DNA of 64,000 nt from Trichobilharzia szidati (GCA_944472155.2 OX235279.1:56021564-56085563); one strand, 5' to 3'; positions 33,430 through 44,997 are shown, numbered from the stretch's first letter. Notes: generated from the letters alone by a model not told the origin. Translations and numbers: made by a program.

Positions 33430-33887
33430 AATTTAGATTCTCTCGCAGAGTAGTCAACGACTGAAACTCCTTACCTGATTCAGTAGTAACAGCCCCATCG
33501 GTGAACGCTTTCAAAGAGAAACTGGATCTCTGCGGAGGTATATATCGCAAGGATTGACATAGGCAACAAGAGCCTCCTATCCTTGTAATCTGAATCCGAA
33601 TGACCTGAAGTATCCAACGAATTTGGCTGCTCCATCAAATCCGACTCTTGGGACCTGAATTGGTATTAATGTGGCTTCTCCCTACGTAACAGTTCAATGT
33701 AAATTTCGGTTACTCTAAACTATAGCAGCCCAAAGCAAAACTACCGAATGAACGAACTGATGACTTTGACAGATTTATTTACAGAAATTGGTTTAACCTG
33801 ACTGTGAGGACTTAATTTGTTTTCATGAATATGTGCAATTTATGCTTAAAACTCGCTTTTTTCAAGAAATGTGTGCACCAGAAGTCG
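33430..33887. other. spacer between two related transposon units
   Basis: About 460 bases. A phrase near 33450-33690 (encoding text like VVNDxNSLPDSVVTAPSVNAFKEKLD on the plus strand) resembles the C-terminal part of reverse-transcriptase-derived or zinc-finger repeat proteins, but the match is short and broken. No gene is called. Confidence 0.35.
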
Positions 33888-34029
33888 GGTGAGGATAAAG
33901 ACTATCGCGATGTATTTTTGCACATTGTATGGGTTATCGCGTTCATGCCTATAGAGGGTTATAAGCGCTTATTTTTGTGAAAATGGAGTATATTTATTAT
34001 GTCTTGTATTTTTTATTTTTCTTGTTTCT

Positions 34030-34526
34030 NNNNNNNNNNNNNNNNNNNNNNNNNNNNNNNNNNNNNNNNNNNNNNNNNNNNNNNNNNNNNNNNNNNNNNN
34101 NNNNNNNNNNNNNNNNNNNNNNNNNNNNNNNNNNNNNNNNNNNNNNNNNNNNNNNNNNNNNNNNNNNNNNNNNNNNNNNNNNNNNNNNNNNNNNNNNNNN
34201 NNNNNNNNNNNNNNNNNNNNNNNNNNNNNNNNNNNNNNNNNNNNNNNNNNNNNNNNNNNNNNNNNNNNNNNNNNNNNNNNNNNNNNNNNNNNNNNNNNNN
34301 NNNNNNNNNNNNNNNNNNNNNNNNNNNNNNNNNNNNNNNNNNNNNNNNNNNNNNNNNNNNNNNNNNNNNNNNNNNNNNNNNNNNNNNNNNNNNNNNNNNN
34401 NNNNNNNNNNNNNNNNNNNNNNNNNNNNNNNNNNNNNNNNNNNNNNNNNNNNNNNNNNNNNNNNNNNNNNNNNNNNNNNNNNNNNNNNNNNNNNNNNNNN
34501 NNNNNNNNNNNNNNNNNNNNNNNNNN
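34030..34526. other. assembly gap (497 N)
   Basis: Run of 497 undetermined bases. It begins inside the left terminal repeat of the 33888-37984 unit, where near-identical inverted sequence recurs 3.5 kb away, a typical cause of assembly breaks. True length unknown. Any ORF spanning it is meaningless. Confidence 0.99.
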
Positions 34527-35742
34527 CTTATTAATAAATAAAAAATGGATATGTATCACTGATTATTAATACTTGGTCAAAATTCTCGACTGTCCATATC
34601 TTCTTATGGAGACGTAAGAAATGTCTTACAACTACAACTGTTTACCCACATACACACTCTGTTTAAAGTGTTTAACAAAGGTAGACCAATATTTGTAAGT
34701 CCAAGGTCAAATTTTGATCACAGCTGATAAAATTTTGTTTATTATACTTGTTGAATGACTCATGAATGGACAGTTTTTAAAAACAAGTGATCTTCCTTTT
34801 TATATATAAACCTCTGTTATGTTAATTTCGATTAATTTCCGTGAAGAATTTCGGACCAGATTGCCGAACGAAACGTTGTAATTACTCATTTCAATCTCGC
34901 TGAGATTTTACAAATATAATTTTTTGCAAATATCATGCATTTTAATTATGTATATTCCTAATTTATGTAAGGTAATCCAATCCGTATGAATTTTAGTCAT
35001 TTTGAGACATAATTATATTCAGTGGAATTAGATGTAGTCGCATTCGGACAAAGACATCCGTAAACTACTGACGAGTATTTTACGACTTATGACCCGATAC
35101 ATTTGCATGATCAGTTGTAGGAATTGATTCTACATTCAACAGCAAGTGAACATAAGTTCGCTCATTCACTTATAACCTTGTAGATATTCTTTTTTCCAGT
35201 TTCTGATACCGGATAACTTCGGATGTGGGCATATAGTTCTGTTTACTTGAATTGCGGAAGAATTTGAAGGTGATGCATTTTGGACACTGGGAATTTTCCG
35301 TCGAATAATGGGAGATACTTCTCAAATGAAGACTTTCATCTTTGTTTGTGCACAGCCCATACATGTTAATAAACTCGTTTGCGTTGCAGCGAAATAAAAT
35401 TTTCCATCTAATATTCTTGTGTTCTATTTGTTCTGCATGCGGTGGTAGTACGGCATGCTAGACCGGTACTCCCTAGGATATGAACTTTGCGTAAGTGTAA
35501 TTCTGTGCGAACACTATCGATCGATATAAGTGGTGAAATATAAGTACTTAAGTCGAGCCTAAACATCTGCCTGAAGTTATACGATTACCTCTCCAAGTAA
35601 TAGGTAAATCTGCAGGGACCAATCACAAAAATACCTAACTTCAGTATTTGAAAAATAAGAACAGAACTTAGGCATTGCAGTTGAGTTCGGTTTCGCATAA
35701 CTTTAAGTGCATTTAAAAATAGTGCATTACTATTATTTCAAT
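34527..35742. other. interior of the second unit, nothing recognised
   Basis: AT-rich interior between the gap and the inverted 2.2-kb arm. Short ORFs only (for example 35170-35364, minus), no motif. Confidence 0.4.
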
Positions 35743-37984
35743 TTAAGTGTGATGTCAATCCATATGATTACGGGTATTGACGTATAGTGCAAAATGAAGT
35801 ATACACGAGTTGAATAATTGAGCAGATGGAGCTGTAGCGATCGTAGCAATACTTCGCTTACATTGAATTATGCCACCAATTACTTTCTCACGTCTCATTG
35901 ATAAGTCAAGCCTGCATCTCGTCATGATGACAAATTTATTTTCACTCAGATGGAATCAGAAAAGTAGGGTAAGCAGGATGTTAAATATATTTAATGAAAA
36001 ATAGTAACAAGCAAATGTCTGTACACAATTGTTTGTCGTAATTAATACGGCACCGTTGACTGGCTGTGACCAGGTTGAATTACGTTACCGGACATCTCCA
36101 AATAAGTGAATAAAGTGTATCTTTTGTAAATCGTTGAAGTTAGAGAAAAGGTATGCAAAAGTTAAACGCTTTATATTTGCCTACCTTTGCTGAAAAAGTT
36201 TCATTCTCCTCTCTCATTTCTTGATCATGACAGCATTCTTCTGAGGTTTTCACTGTCACACACACATTGTTCATCTTCTAAATTATAGCACCATGCAAAT
36301 AATAATAATGTAATATGTCGTGTTAACGGGCGTTTACAAGGAATGCATGCCATTTCTACAGGCTCAATAAGTTATGATATAAATTGCAATCGTGAGGTAT
36401 CATAAATTAATAATTTTTCAAAAGTTTAAATTGCTCATTTATTGTACAAGCAATTAGAACAGGTTATCATGAATGTTAAACTGTAAACCCTTCACAATGA
36501 ACACTGTATATTTGGGTAAATGCTATGCCCTCACGTAATTAAAAGCTATTTCAGCAAGAGAACAACGTCTTGAGAAACTGCGAAATGGCATAAAATACAA
36601 TTATCGATAATGCGTCACTGAAAGTCCACCTCCAATATATATAACCCAAGGGGCTATAGAGTCCTTGGAATGATAGTATATATCGTGAAGTAGATAAGTG
36701 ATTTTCAGTGACAGGTGGATTAAAAGATCTGCAAGCTTGGAATTCATGAAACAACCTGACATATAAGATCTCTCACGAATTTCTATAGGGCTTTGGCGTC
36801 ATTCTGAACTTTGGGAAGATGATTTACAAATGTTAAAGGTATTAATCATCGAAACTACAGTAATATTTTCTAGCTGTTCGGAATTTTTCCTTTGATGCAG
36901 TTTCTTATCAACAGTCTGCAGTATTCATGGTGAGTTTATCGGAAACTTTATTCTTTCTTCATTTTCACCAACCGTCTCTTCACGCACAATAGCATGCAGT
37001 AACTACATACAGTCAAGCACTGCAACCTGAGCATCACAAAATCCCTACAGATAACTTGTTTAATAATAAATGCTTTAAAAATATGAGTCATAAGTGCACC
37101 TTCCATAACCTTCATAGCCACAAGCAATCCATTAAGGATCTCAGAATATCTTAGTGATCTGAAAATGAATAATTATTAAGACTGATATAACTCAAGTAAC
37201 AGGTGTAGTAGTTGCAGGACACAGCTGCTAGCTACTACTCGTCAGAAAGCTGATACTAATTTGAAGCAGTCTGACATTTTAGAAGAACCATATATACTAT
37301 ACTTCTTGCCCCAATGCACACTGATATCAACATAATTTGATGCCATTTTATGCACTGAGCAATTACGGTCTTCCGAAATTCCATGTGACAATGTAAATTA
37401 AACTAGTATCACATCTTCGCCAGAGCAATTTTAACTAGGAACTTCATCGAAATGGACATAATCACCAGGAAATTCAGCAGCTTGTCTCATTCATCGCATG
37501 ATCTCTTCGATGTGTTATGGAATATTTTAATCATCACGGATGATAACAAAAGTGTTTAACATCCTCATAACGTACATCTTACTTATGTCTGTGAGCTAAT
37601 TCTCTTTCAAATGCTCGATTCTCACAGAATAACTGCTATGACAACAACCATTGCCTGTAGTCAATTTAAATAGTTAAGATTTAAAACAACTCGCAAATAA
37701 CAAAGCTTTAAGGCTCTAAAACGCAAATAATAGTCTTTCCATGCAAAATTTCTTTAAAAGGATGACTTTTTTTAGTAACATATCGTCTGGGATATCAAGA
37801 CAATTGTACCCATTAATACGAACACAATTATGTATTAATACAGGAAAATATTGCTTTTTTCGTCTACAGAAGCTTAAAAATAGTCTATTTTCACAAAACT
37901 GAACGATTATAACGCCTCTATAGGCGTGAACGCGATAACCCATACAGTCTGCAAAAATATATCGCGATAACGTTCATCCTCACC
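35743..37984 (-). repeat. inverted copy of 29690-32165 (2.2-2.5 kb arms)
   Basis: Base-by-base reading shows the complement of this block matching 29690-32165: the terminal GGTGAGGAT, GATATCCCAGACGATATGTTA, the central phrases near 30540/37150 and 30960/36745, and the inner end GTGATGTCAATCCATATG (complement of 32147-32163, present at 35749). Similarity by eye is roughly 85-90 per cent with indels. No coding potential in either arm. The 3.6-kb spacer holds the Merlin gene and the gap. Confidence 0.85.
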
Positions 37985-40900
37985 CAATCAGCAGCTTGTA
38001 AACATTTTAAATACAAACAAGAGTACGTAATACCATTAGTGGTCATATCCTAATCAATTAAAACAAACTGAACAAGAGAAAGTATACACAAAGATAGATG
38101 GAATTTTTCGGTAACCCAAGTTTTAAGCAGACCACCATTCGTAAAATGTGGTAATCTTTGACGAGTCATCTCACTGGATTATTTCTATTAAAATTACGAA
38201 ACTTCCCGAAGACATTTCTACAGAGTTGTTCAATAGCCGAAGTTTTATACTTATATTGTTGTATAGGAGTTTTTTCCCAAGGCTTTCTGTTATCTTTCAT
38301 CGTTCACATGTTTTGGTTTTAGAACTTCATAGGTAATTTTTCCCCTGTCTTAACCGCTACTATCGATTATTTATGTTAATTCTATATTATGGGCTGGTTA
38401 ATAATGTGAAAGATAAGATGAAAGAATAAATCTGGGTAATGGATTTCAGTGTCGTTTGGTGTTTGATCGTTCCATAGCTAATTGTCTTGAAGATGAAGGT
38501 TCAGAACAAGGAATATATAATAATTATGCCTCAAAGAAACTGAAATCATGAGTAAACTATGACTACAGTTATCACCGAACCACATAGTCTAAACTGGCAA
38601 GACAGGATTTTTTCAGTTTTTGTTTGCAGAAAAGTGATTGGTCACAAGTGACATACTCTAAATGATTTCACTTAGTGATCGCATATAGTTTGAGATTAAT
38701 AACTTCGTGTAAAGCCCTCAAACTGTTAAATTTAGTAATCAAACTGTATATCTCTATTGTTTATTTTCGATGAATTATTTCAAAACTCTAAGTTAGCTTC
38801 AGTGAGTTTTCACACTGTCATTTGGACAGATACTTAATTTTCACTTATTTCTAACATTAAATTTATGGTCTTAACCGCTTTTAATGTGAAAAACCGATCG
38901 ACGAAATACTGTTATCCTCATATATGAAGTGTGAATTTACCTAATCAAGTATACATTTAAGGGTGAAGAATGCTGCCCATTTATTAATTATTGCATGAAA
39001 TATTTAATTTATATATATCTTAGTGACAGAATGCGCAGACGATGAAACTCGAAGCATGCTACACACAAGAACTGAACTACCGTAATAATGAGATTCATTT
39101 GTACTACATAAAACCATGAATGAAAAAATAATGAGAATGCAGCTGTTTACTGAGATTTATACATGGGATATACGGTCGAACTTTCGAGTATAAACGAGGT
39201 TTAGGTTAAAAAGTGCTACTAACTGTTAGATTAACACAACCTACGCAATGAACAAATGAGCAGGGTTACTTTATACTATAAATCGACCAGAATCAGAGAG
39301 GAAAGCAGGTAACCAAAGATGCCCAAACAGAACGAATGCAATGTTCGAATTTCGGATTTTATAAGGATTTGAAGCAATTTCAGTGTAGACTTGTTCACGA
39401 ACCAGAATCATATACGGAATCAGTAAACAACAAAGAATACTGAACAAGTCTTTTATCGCAGTTTGGGATTCTCCAGAAGCGGACAACTATGTTCCTATTA
39501 GAAGCAGAACCAAGCACCTTCAAGATAACAGGTCTGTGCGTTCACCGTTCAGCCACTAGGTTAGAAGTGAGAAACTTACGGATTCTAACTTATTATACTC
39601 CCCATGGTAATGAGAATTACATTATCACTTATATTATTCGGTAAAATACCCTGAAACTGAAGTTTATCAGAATTGAATACGGCTGCTGCTCAAAGTTTTG
39701 TAAGTAGTTTAGTATCTGATCATAATATGCACTAAAAGGTTTTTCATAAACTGTTTTATTGTTCTTAATCAGCTGAGTTGAATTTCGTTTAGTATAGTAA
39801 TACGTAGTTCTTCTAAATATAGACTTCTGTGTTATCTAGGTATTGTGAGTGTTTTCAGACGCTTTATCCTGTAGAAGAAAAGTTGAAATTGTCAACTGCC
39901 TGCAATATACCTTTGTTTAACTTGTCTTAGATTTAGTTACGATTGTGTCTATTTATCGTTTCGATTGTCGATATATTTTTTATGTACACACATAGATCAA
40001 ATGATAAAACAGAGTCACAGTTACATGAGAAATATTACAATTTTTAGTTATTGTATTTATACGTGAAAACTAGTTTCTACTTATTTTTGTTCAGATTGGC
40101 AACATTACAATTCACACTGATTGTTACTGACTCACTCTACTGAGTTATATTGTGCTAGTCAAGTACTTCTTACCTTGTGTCTAGGAAACATTAAAGCAAA
40201 TAAGATCTATAAAATATCAGTTCTGAATAAGTTTATAGCCAAATAAATTCTCCTGTAATATAATGAATGAAAGATCTGAGCTGGTGGTCTAATACATACT
40301 TCTCGCATTGTAAACGCTGATGGAAATTCAAGAGATTAGAAGTACCGTCCCAAAGTCCTTACATCTACAGGAGGTTACTTCTAACCTAAGTAGTTCACTG
40401 AAGAAGTTTTGAAGCGTATTTTAGTGCTTGATTAAACATTCATTTCATAAAGGCTTAATATGAGTCTTATTGATATCAAAGAGCAGTAAACTAACAATTT
40501 GATCCAATACGTCTAATACTAAACATGAAAGCTGTCTGAAATACAATTCTCAGAAAGGGATTTTGAGGTTAAAATGTGTACGGAAATTTCTAGTGATCTC
40601 AGTAACAGAACAAGTATTTGAATATAAATCCAAGTTAATGAGATGATATTGTCACAGCATATTATAAAAATACAGTGATTAGTTACATAAATTAATGGGT
40701 TACTTGGTTACACAGTTGAAGTCCACTGCTACAAATTATTAATATAATCCACAAGTGTTCACTGTTGGCATCGTGTCTACTGTTAAAAGCTGTGCACCGG
40801 TTGTAGAGTAATCTTCGCATGAGGAAAAGAAGTTCCTTGCCGAAAATCCAAGATATGCAGCACGGTTAATAGTGAAGCAAGTAGGGAGTATAGACTAGAG

Positions 40901-41426
40901 AGAAGACGAAACGGCCAGCAGTACACTTTATTTCATATTGTACTGGGAAGTTATCTATATTCCAACATGAATCGTTTTAAACAAAAGTTATGTACAATGT
41001 TTCCAATTTCAACATCTAACCAAAGAGTGTACAATCATATGGTTACGTACTCCACAAATGTATGGATAAAAGGTGTAATGTTAGCATTCATGTTATATAG
41101 GGCATAAAATGAATGGTCCAATAATTGGTTTAATGTAGACCATTGCATTTTATAAATCCTCCCCTCTCATCTAGTTCTTCTGTTATATTCAAAGTACTCG
41201 TTTTTCATTATCGTATGTTGAAGTATTGTGGGTACACGATTATACTTCGTTGGTTTGTCTGTTAAATGAGCGAGGAGTATCTCCTCATATCCAGCATCCA
41301 AACACACATCTTCCAGTCTACCTATCTAGTTGTAAGCAACATTTACAAATGTTTTATTATATCCTAATCGATACATTGACATTATCTCTAAGTGACTACT
41401 GTGTAAATAAAATTATCTATGGCTTT
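37985..41426. other. 3.4 kb AT-rich intergenic sequence, nothing recognised
   Basis: No ORF with motifs, no clear exon, no repeat shared within the window. Short ORFs (38148-38336, 39271-39486, 41226-41456) are unsupported. Confidence 0.5.
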
Positions 41427-41656
41427 TTATTCCTTTATGTTCCCAGTGGAACATAGGGCTTTAAGCTAGAGGCTTGAAGCTTTGGTAGCAGTGTTGTTTA
41501 TTTTTACGGGATGGTGTTGCTAGCGTCATGCCCAACCTTCCCTCTTTAGCAGTCTTATTATTAGCTTGGCAAGGTAAAGGAGGGTGTTGGGCGGGGATCG
41601 AATTCCGGGTCACCTGCGTGGTCGCCGAGCACTCTACCCCTGTGCCATCGACGCAC
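41427..41656 (-). mobile_element. tRNA-headed SINE with RTE family B 5' and 3' ends
   Basis: Read on the minus strand: a tRNA-like head (41656 down to about 41585) with box A-like ATGGCACAGGGGTAGAGTGC and box B-like AATTCGATCCCC. Then AAAGAGGGAAGGTTGGGCATG and ACGCTAGCAACACC, matching the 5' UTR of RTE B near 10228-10270. Then the RTE B 3' end AAGCCCTATGTTCCACTGGG and a short A/T tail. Sharing the 3' end of an autonomous element is how SINEs borrow the reverse transcriptase. The internal 3 kb of RTE B is missing. It could equally be an internally deleted RTE B whose true 5' end is tRNA-like. Confidence 0.7.
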
Positions 41657-41714
41657 TATTTATAGCTCAGTAGTCAGCTTTTTGTGGTAATTACCGTGAA
41701 TTGGCAGAAGTTAG

Positions 41715-41950
41715 AATTCAAGGACCATTGGATCGGGTCCCAGTGGCTCTGTGGTCTACGAGCTCGCCTTGTAACCAGAAGGCCCTGGGTTCGAATCCCG
41801 GTGGGTGCGTACTGCTGAATAGTCACAAACTAGGACGAAACAGCTGTCCAGTACTCCCAGGTTTTCCAGTGGTCCTCTAACCGATGTCAGCTCATGATGA
41901 AATCCTCCATGCAATCAAACAAAATCCCGACAAAACCAATACTTGAAAAT
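41715..41950 (+). mobile_element. Sm-alpha-type SINE, best-preserved copy
   Basis: Begins GGACCATTGGATCGGGTCCC. The tRNA-like head shows a D-arm region (GTGGCTCTGTGGTCTACGAG), an anticodon-like stem GCCTT/AAGGC with an 8-nt loop, and a T-arm CTGGGTTCGAATCCCGG with perfect box B. A hammerhead-ribozyme fold follows (41809-41854), then a 3' part with ACTCCCAGGTTTTCC and CCAATACTTGAAAATA. These are transcribed by RNA polymerase III in principle, from the internal boxes. Confidence 0.88.
41809..41854 (+). ncRNA. hammerhead ribozyme (type I topology), core substituted
   Basis: Helix I is GTACTG (41809-41814) paired with CAGTAC (41849-41854), perfect. The left core is CTGAATA (41815-41821), expected CTGANGA, so the catalytic G8 position reads T. 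Helix II is GTC/GAC around 41822-41836; GAAA is at 41837-41840. Helix III is the short A-C/G-T pairing around loop AGCT, then the cleavage triplet GTC at 41846-41848. The whole fold is visible, but the G8 change predicts little or no self-cleavage in this copy. Sm-alpha hammerheads are established in Schistosoma. Confidence 0.8.
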
Positions 41951-42111
41951 ATATCTTATTCTCTAACTGTACTGCTGAAATGTCCATTACTGTTTGTTTA
42001 CGTTAATTGAATGTGTGAAATACAAATAATTCCCACTGAATATTAATTTCTGTTGTCTCCACGTTATTCTCTGGTTCACGGGGATTCGGCCATTGCACAT
42101 TACAATTATGA

Positions 42112-42130
42112 ATAATTAGTACTTTTCATT
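42112..42130 (+). repeat. target-site duplication, left side of the PLE dimer
   Basis: ATAATTAGTACTTTTCATT here and ATAATTAGTACTTTTTATT at 48014-48032, one mismatch in 19 bases; the first few bases also occur in the element, so the true duplication is about 14-17 bp. It brackets the entire 42131-48018 composite. Confidence 0.75.
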
Positions 42131-42188
42131 ATAAAATATTTAAATTAATCCCAGCGTGTTAAGAAAATCAAAACAAGATTTTTCTGAA

Positions 42189-42219
42189 CGTTTCGCTGTG
42201 TAAGCCACAGCTTCTTCAG
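42189..42219 (-). ncRNA. hammerhead-like core in PLE 3' UTR (copy 1)
   Basis: The minus strand reads CTGAAGA, then AGCTGTG-GCTTA-CACAGC (a 6-bp hairpin, helix II), then GAAACG. CTGANGA and GAAA at the right distance around a stable hairpin are the conserved hammerhead core. Helices I and III could not be paired convincingly. Hammerhead motifs in PLE pseudo-LTRs are established in the literature for other animals. Confidence 0.6.
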
Positions 42220-42541
42220 CAGATTTATTCGGATTTTAATAATCATCAAAATATATAGTCAAAAATTTTTTACATACATTACAGTCAGTTTGTCTGAAGG
42301 TCATTTGTCTATGGACATTTTTACCAATAGAAAATATGTAAGCAGTCATCACATATTTTGTAATGACTAATGTCAAGTTGATGTTGTGTTCATTCTTGTA
42401 TGGTTAATTTGTATAGATTAGTTTTGTATGAGTGTGTGTGTGTGTATGTATGTTATTTGTCATATGGAAAATACGTGAATTCATATTTGATAAACATGTT
42501 TTAAAAGGTCATGGAGGCTCATAGAGTGCTGATTGATTTTT

Positions 42542-44995
42542 TCATTTGTCTTGCTTCATAAGAGTTTGCCATATAGGTGATAAGTCTATCCCATCCTTCC
42601 TATTCACTGCATTCGATGTGGTTAAGATGTGCAAGGCTTCAGAAGTCAATCTTTCTTTATGTGAATGAAATCCTCTTCCAAGAATTTCGACATTGTCGAA
42701 ATCAATCTTATGTCCGCTTTCTATAGCATGCATTGCTATAGCCGATCTTTTTTCCAGACTTTTTAGTTCCACTTCATTTCTAGGTGGACGTTTCGTGCAT
42801 AGTCTATGTTCATTCACTCTGACCTTCATCTGCCTACTGCTCTCCCCTATATAGCATGCATCACATTCGGAACACTTTATCTTGTAGACACAATTACTTT
42901 GTGCCATTCTGGGAACTATATCCTTGACATGTACTAACGCCTTCTCTAGAGAGTTAGAAGGTTTGACATAGACTTTAATATTATATGAAGCAAATAATCT
43001 TTGAAGTTGTTCAGCTGTGTCCTTTCGGTATGGGATGGCTATCGTGGATAGCCAGGATTTTTCAATTTTTGGTTTTCCCTTATGCTCCTTTCTATTGATA
43101 ATATTATCAAGTAGCTTTTCAGGATAACCATTTCCAATCAAAACCTGTTTTATGTTGGATATCTCGTTCTCCATGTCGTCATTATCTGTTATAATGTTTC
43201 TAGCTCTGTTAACGAGATTTAAAGCTACTGAAACTTTCATTCCTATTGGATGATCTGATTGAAAATTCAAATACTTGTTGGAATGTGTCGGCTTTCTGTA
43301 TATGGTAAACTTTAGCTTCTCGTCAGTCTGTCTTTTTACAAGACAATCCAGAAAGTTTATAGTTCCCTCAGCCGATTCTATTTCATTAGTAAATTCAATA
43401 TATTCTGAGATTAAGTTGATTTCTGTTAGAAAGTTTTCTTTTTCAGCTTTCTTTATGATGATAAAAGTGTCGTCTACATATCTGTACCATATTCTAGGAT
43501 GACAACTAAAACTTGTCAATGCTTTCTTTTCTAGAGCTTTCATATAAAGGTTAGCTACAATTGGAGATGCTGGTGAGCCCATTGCAACTCCATTTGTTTG
43601 ACAGTATAGTTTATCTTTAAAGGTAAAATAGGTAGATTCCAAACAAAGTTTTAAACATTTTATAACTTCATCTATTGATAATAAAGATTTACTTAATACT
43701 TCTTGATTGTTTTCAAGTTCATATTTCATAATATCAAGTGAATCACAAATCGGAATACTAGTAAATAAAGAAACCACATCAAAACTTGCCATAATTTCGT
43801 CTTCTTCAATAATTATGTCCATTATTTTCCTTTTAAATTCCTCAATATTTTTGATGTTCGAAGGAATATTGTATTGAAGTGGTTTCAGTATTCTTGATAT
43901 GTATTTTGATAAAGTATATGTTACTGAATTGGTAAAATCAATTATTGGTCTTAAAGGAACATCTACTTTATGTATTTTCGGTCTTCCATAAAATCTGGCG
44001 GCCGTGTTTGTCTTGGGAGCTATTGAAAACCAAACTGAGTTCCCTAGTTTTGGTTTCAATTCTCTAAGTATATTGCATACTTGGGCTTTTACTTTGTTCA
44101 TTGTACTAGACATTTTGTTTACTGGTACTAATGTGTAAGGCCCTGCTTCGATATGCCCCATGGCTTTTTTGTCATAGTCCTCTGTATTAAGAATTACTGT
44201 GATATTGCCTTTGTCAGCTTTAGTTATAACAATAGATTTATCTGATCTTAATGTTTTTAATGCATGACGTTCGGCCTTCGATAAATTTGAAATGCCCTGC
44301 TTTTGATTCGACAGGATACATCCAACCTTCTGACGTAATTCATTAGCTTCATCATCTGTTAAAAGATTTAATGTAGGTTCAATGATGGGAGCTAATTCTA
44401 TCGCTGTCAGTGGTTTTCGAGTTATGTTGAAGTTTAGACCTTTTTCAAGTAATGCTGTTTCATGTACATTAAGTTCTCTATCTGATAAGTTGCATACTGT
44501 TCTTGTGTTTGTCTGTACATTTGATTTATTTGGTCTGGCGTATGCTGCTTTCGGATTTATAAGTTTTTCAAACTTTCGAATTTGTCTTTGTTTCGTAGCA
44601 TTGAAATGAGCAGACTTTCTATCTTCGAATAATTGTGTAATTGTAGTTAGAAGATCTTTGGATATAAGAATATTTAGACAATCATCAATATTATTAATTC
44701 GATATTGATAATGTTGCATTACTAATGTACATTTATGTATCCTTTCTCGAAGGAACACGCGAGATGCTACAATAGATGCTTTCATAGATCGCTGAGATTT
44801 TTCCGGAACTCTTATCCTAAGGGATTTCGGAATGATATCGTTTCTTAAACATCGTAAATTGAATATACGGTGATTATACCAGTTTGAATGAAATTTTGAT
44901 AATTTAATCCGATTTTTAATAAGATTATAGGTTTCCAGGCCGTAGGTGTTACGAACTTCCTGAAATAATTTGAGCGCCGAGTCAGATTGATTCAT
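42542..44995 (-). CDS. Penelope-like RT/GIY-YIG endonuclease, intact (817 aa)
   Basis: Complete ORF starting MNQSDSALKL. It copies element RNA at a nick made by its own endonuclease. Order: an N-terminal helical Arg/Lys-rich domain (1-150); DKSIVITKADKGNITVIL (about 250-270); FYGRPKIHKVDVPLRPI (PLE hallmark, about 335); motif A ASFDVVSLFTSIP (about 400); motif B TNGVAMGSPASPIVANLY (about 468); motif C YRYVDDTFIII (about 503-510); FLDCLVKRQ; then the nuclease CVYKIKCSECDACYIGESSR (about 698-717) with the CxxC knuckle, catalytic Arg and REH-like VNEH. The nuclease Glu-containing end continues to residue 817. No stops; length matches the family. Potentially active. Confidence 0.93.
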   Translation of the reverse strand: MNQSDSALKLFQEVRNTYGLETYNLIKNRIKLSKFHSNWYNHRIFNLRCLRNDIIPKSLRIRVPEKSQRSMKASIVASRVFLRERIHKCTLVMQHYQYRINNIDDCLNILISKDLLTTITQLFEDRKSAHFNATKQRQIRKFEKLINPKAAYARPNKSNVQTNTRTVCNLSDRELNVHETALLEKGLNFNITRKPLTAIELAPIIEPTLNLLTDDEANELRQKVGCILSNQKQGISNLSKAERHALKTLRSDKSIVITKADKGNITVILNTEDYDKKAMGHIEAGPYTLVPVNKMSSTMNKVKAQVCNILRELKPKLGNSVWFSIAPKTNTAARFYGRPKIHKVDVPLRPIIDFTNSVTYTLSKYISRILKPLQYNIPSNIKNIEEFKRKIMDIIIEEDEIMASFDVVSLFTSIPICDSLDIMKYELENNQEVLSKSLLSIDEVIKCLKLCLESTYFTFKDKLYCQTNGVAMGSPASPIVANLYMKALEKKALTSFSCHPRIWYRYVDDTFIIIKKAEKENFLTEINLISEYIEFTNEIESAEGTINFLDCLVKRQTDEKLKFTIYRKPTHSNKYLNFQSDHPIGMKVSVALNLVNRARNIITDNDDMENEISNIKQVLIGNGYPEKLLDNIINRKEHKGKPKIEKSWLSTIAIPYRKDTAEQLQRLFASYNIKVYVKPSNSLEKALVHVKDIVPRMAQSNCVYKIKCSECDACYIGESSRQMKVRVNEHRLCTKRPPRNEVELKSLEKRSAIAMHAIESGHKIDFDNVEILGRGFHSHKERLTSEALHILTTSNAVNRKDGIDLSPIWQTLMKQDK

Positions 44996-44997
44996 TA

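Larger units (their letters stand above)
33888..37984. mobile_element. second transposon-like unit with ~130-bp terminal inverted repeats
   Basis: The left end at 33888 (GGGTGAGGATAAAGACTATCGCG) and the right end at 37984 (complement GGGTGAGGATGAACGTTATCGCG) are inverted and share at least 130 bp, including TATGGGTTATCGCGTTCA and CCTATAGAGG. Its right 2.2 kb matches the left 2.4 kb of the Merlin-bearing unit in inverted orientation. No transposase is seen; it could lie in or have been lost near the assembly gap. I found no convincing target duplication (flanks CCAGAAGTC and AATCAGCAG do not match). Confidence 0.5.

Noticed and set aside
33440..33700. Short coding-looking stretch after the Merlin unit
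   Set aside because: Weak resemblance to C-terminal tails seen in other invertebrate repeats, too short and broken to name.
33969..34559. ORFs of 180-196 codons across the N run
   Set aside because: They consist of undetermined bases; artefacts of the assembly gap.
41738..41808. A functional tRNA gene
   Set aside because: Box A and B and arms are visible, but the anticodon loop is 8 nt and the acceptor stem does not close; it is the head of an Sm-alpha SINE with several copies.
42849..42900. GIY-YIG motif as a homing endonuclease gene
   Set aside because: It is fused downstream of a reverse transcriptase with PLE hallmarks, the standard PLE layout.
43275..44609. 75-codon plus-strand ORFs opposite the intact PLE
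   Set aside because: Shadows of the 817-aa frame; identical ones appear opposite the second copy.
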